Shown in pieces: positions 4,710 through 5,544 of a stretch of DNA of 5,544 bases; position 1 is the first letter of the stretch, and every line of letters starts with the position of its first letter. Under the pieces are notes generated by a model. It did no database searches. It was given only the letters and a program-made list of their open reading frames with translations, and was not told the origin of the DNA. The translations under genes and the position numbers were made by a program. The DNA comes from an uncultured Selenomonadales bacterium (lineage in GTDB: Bacteria > Bacillota_C > Negativicutes > Selenomonadales > Selenomonadaceae): positions 1 to 5,544 of the forward strand of contig CAMYWI010000115.1 in the NCBI GenBank assembly GCA_947302675.1, written 5' to 3'.

Positions 4710-5372
4710 ATGGAGTTCTTAGAGTTACTGAACAAAATTTTTCTGAAGGACGGCGGCTGGCTGACAATCTTAAGCGGGCTGTGGGTGACGGTGCAAATTT
4801 CCGCGCTGTCGCTCGTGTTCGGGACGCTGTTTGGCGCGTTGCTGTGCTTTTTCCGCGTCGGGAAGTTCAAGCCGCTCAAGGTCGCCGCGCAGGTTTACAT
4901 CTCGATAATTCGCGGCTCGCCGGTCTTAATGTTGCTCATGCTGTTATTTTACGGCGTGTTGGCGAGGCAAGGCTTGAGTCCAATCGTCGTGGCTGTGATA
5001 ACTTTTTCAATGCACACAGCGGCGCACGTGGCGGAGCTTTTGCGTTCGGCGTTAATGGCTTTGGACAAGGGGCAACTGGAGGCGGCGCGGACGCTGGGCT
5101 TTTCAAAGTTCCAAGCGTTTAAACTCGTGACGCTCCCGCAACTCGCGCGAATCGCCAAACCCATTTATCAATCGACAGTCGTTAATCTGATTCAGTGGAC
5201 AAGCGTCGTCGGTTACGTCACGATTACCGACTTGACCCGCGTCATTAACAACATTGCCTCGCGCACAATGCAGCCGATGATAACGATTATGGGCGGCATG
5301 ATAATTTATCTCGCGATTAGTTATCTCGTCTACGGGATTTTTCACTTGAGCGACAAGAAGGCGCGGGCTTGA
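4710..5372 (+). CDS. Polar amino acid-type ABC transporter permease (HisM/GlnP family)
   Basis: This 220-residue integral membrane subunit forms the import channel for solute delivered by the binding lipoproteins; the length is typical of the family. Hydrophobic segments lie at about 18-48, 72-85, 91-108 and 145-170, with a last one near 190-212. IIRGSP (66-71) matches the family's IRGTP motif. The EAA loop that docks the ATPase is complete: EAARTLG (124-130), nine residues, then VTLP (140-143). Oddities are two histidines in MHTAAHVAELLR (101-112), where Asn/Gly/Tyr-type residues are more usual, and QWTSVVGYVTITDLT in place of the common KDTSL-type stretch. The gene abuts copy 4 and ends 72 bases before rpmB. 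No ATP-binding subunit follows, so it must use one encoded elsewhere. The family call is firm; the substrate is unknown. Confidence 0.93.
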   Translation: MEFLELLNKIFLKDGGWLTILSGLWVTVQISALSLVFGTLFGALLCFFRVGKFKPLKVAAQVYISIIRGSPVLMLLMLLFYGVLARQGLSPIVVAVITFSMHTAAHVAELLRSALMALDKGQLEAARTLGFSKFQAFKLVTLPQLARIAKPIYQSTVVNLIQWTSVVGYVTITDLTRVINNIASRTMQPMITIMGGMIIYLAISYLVYGIFHLSDKKARA

Positions 5373-5381
5373 AGAAAAAAC

Positions 5382-5410
5382 TTGCGCGGCAAAATTTCTT
5401 GTGCTAAAAT
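5382..5410 (+). promoter_or_regulatory. rpmB promoter, sigma-A type with extended -10
   Basis: TTGCGC (5382-5387), a 17-base spacer and TAAAAT (5405-5410), preceded by TGC, give the extended -10 TGCTAAAAT. It lies in the 72-base gap after the permease. The transcript would start near 5417, with a leader of about 28 bases. Spacing and -10 form match the other two promoters in the window. No convincing terminator hairpin was found between the permease stop and this promoter, so read-through from the transporter operon is possible. Confidence 0.7.
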
Positions 5411-5431
5411 GCGCTTGTCTTTTTTCAGAGA

Positions 5432-5440
5432 AGAGGTGAT
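5432..5440 (+). promoter_or_regulatory. rpmB ribosome binding site
   Basis: AGAGGTGAT closely matches the extended anti-Shine-Dalgarno complement (AGGAGGTGAT). Its GAGG core ends 8 bases before ATG 5445. Confidence 0.8.
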
Positions 5441-5444
5441 TTGT

Positions 5445-5544
5445 ATGTCAGCTTACTGCGAAGTTTGTCAGAAGGGCGCGATGTCTGGTATGAACGTCAG
5501 CCACTCGCACTTGAAGACCAAACGCAAATGGAAGCCGAATATTC
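5445..5544 (+). CDS. rpmB: 50S ribosomal protein L28 (bL28), N-terminal part, cut by the window edge
   Basis: The 33 visible codons begin MSAYCEVCQKGAMSG, then NVSHSHLKTKRKWKPNI, the hallmark opening of bL28, a structural protein of the large ribosomal subunit. Cys5 and Cys8 form the first CxxC half of the zinc-binding type of L28; the second pair would lie beyond the edge. The gene is driven by its own promoter at 5382-5410 and has a strong ribosome binding site, consistent with high expression. The full protein is usually about 60-65 residues, so roughly half is present. The call is secure. Confidence 0.95.
   Translation, partial: MSAYCEVCQKGAMSGMNVSHSHLKTKRKWKPNI

Noticed and set aside
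5350..5400. Rho-independent terminator after the permease
   Set aside because: Only 3-4 bp pairings (CAAG/CTTG, AAG/CTT) were found around GGCGCGGGC, with no stable stem followed by a T-tract.
1..5544. CRISPR array, tRNA, insertion sequence or phage genes
   Set aside because: There are no short regularly spaced repeats, no cloverleaf-like segment and no transposase or integrase motifs. The only large repeats are the four homologous genes.

Overview
The window looks like the chromosome of a Firmicutes bacterium, most plausibly a Negativicutes (Selenomonas-like) species. This rests on recollection of family resemblance (MreB, a zinc-type L28, lipoprotein solute-binding proteins), on Gram-positive-type ribosome binding sites and on mid-range GC. 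I could not test it by search. All complete genes read on the + strand.

Layout. Positions 1-132 hold no gene on the + strand. They appear to be the 5' leader and promoter of a gene that reads leftward off the edge (TTGCCA-N17-TATAAT on the minus strand, with a Shine-Dalgarno at 20-10). Back to back with it is the promoter of mreB (133-161). The mreB gene (215-1204, probable TTG start) encodes the actin-like rod-shape protein. Only 35 bases later, with no visible terminator or convincing promoter, begins a tandem array of four homologous lipoprotein genes for solute-binding proteins (1240-4706), followed 3 bases later by an amino-acid-type ABC permease (4710-5372). A separate promoter (5382-5410) then drives rpmB (ribosomal protein L28), which runs off the right edge.

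State of the array. Copies 3 and 4 are intact. Copy 1 has an in-frame amber codon (1465-1467) where its sisters have leucine. Copy 2 has two frameshifts: one at a T-run near 2193-2196, and one equivalent to a 7-base deletion near 2527. In copy 2 each premature stop overlaps an in-frame Met codon as ATGA, so ribosomes could in principle pass along the broken gene.

Main observation. The solute-binding proteins appear to be circularly permuted relative to the usual amino-acid-binding family (SBP_bac_3, GlnH-like). The part that normally forms lobe 2 and the C-terminus comes first, and the part that normally opens the protein comes last. The total length fits one domain, not two. The usual ligand-contacting Arg and Asp positions also seem to be absent, so the ligand may not be an ordinary alpha-amino acid.

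How the genes work together. Lipid-anchored binding proteins would deliver a solute to the permease. No ATPase is encoded in the window, so it must be elsewhere. If the array really depends on the mreB promoter, transporter expression is tied to cell-shape gene expression.
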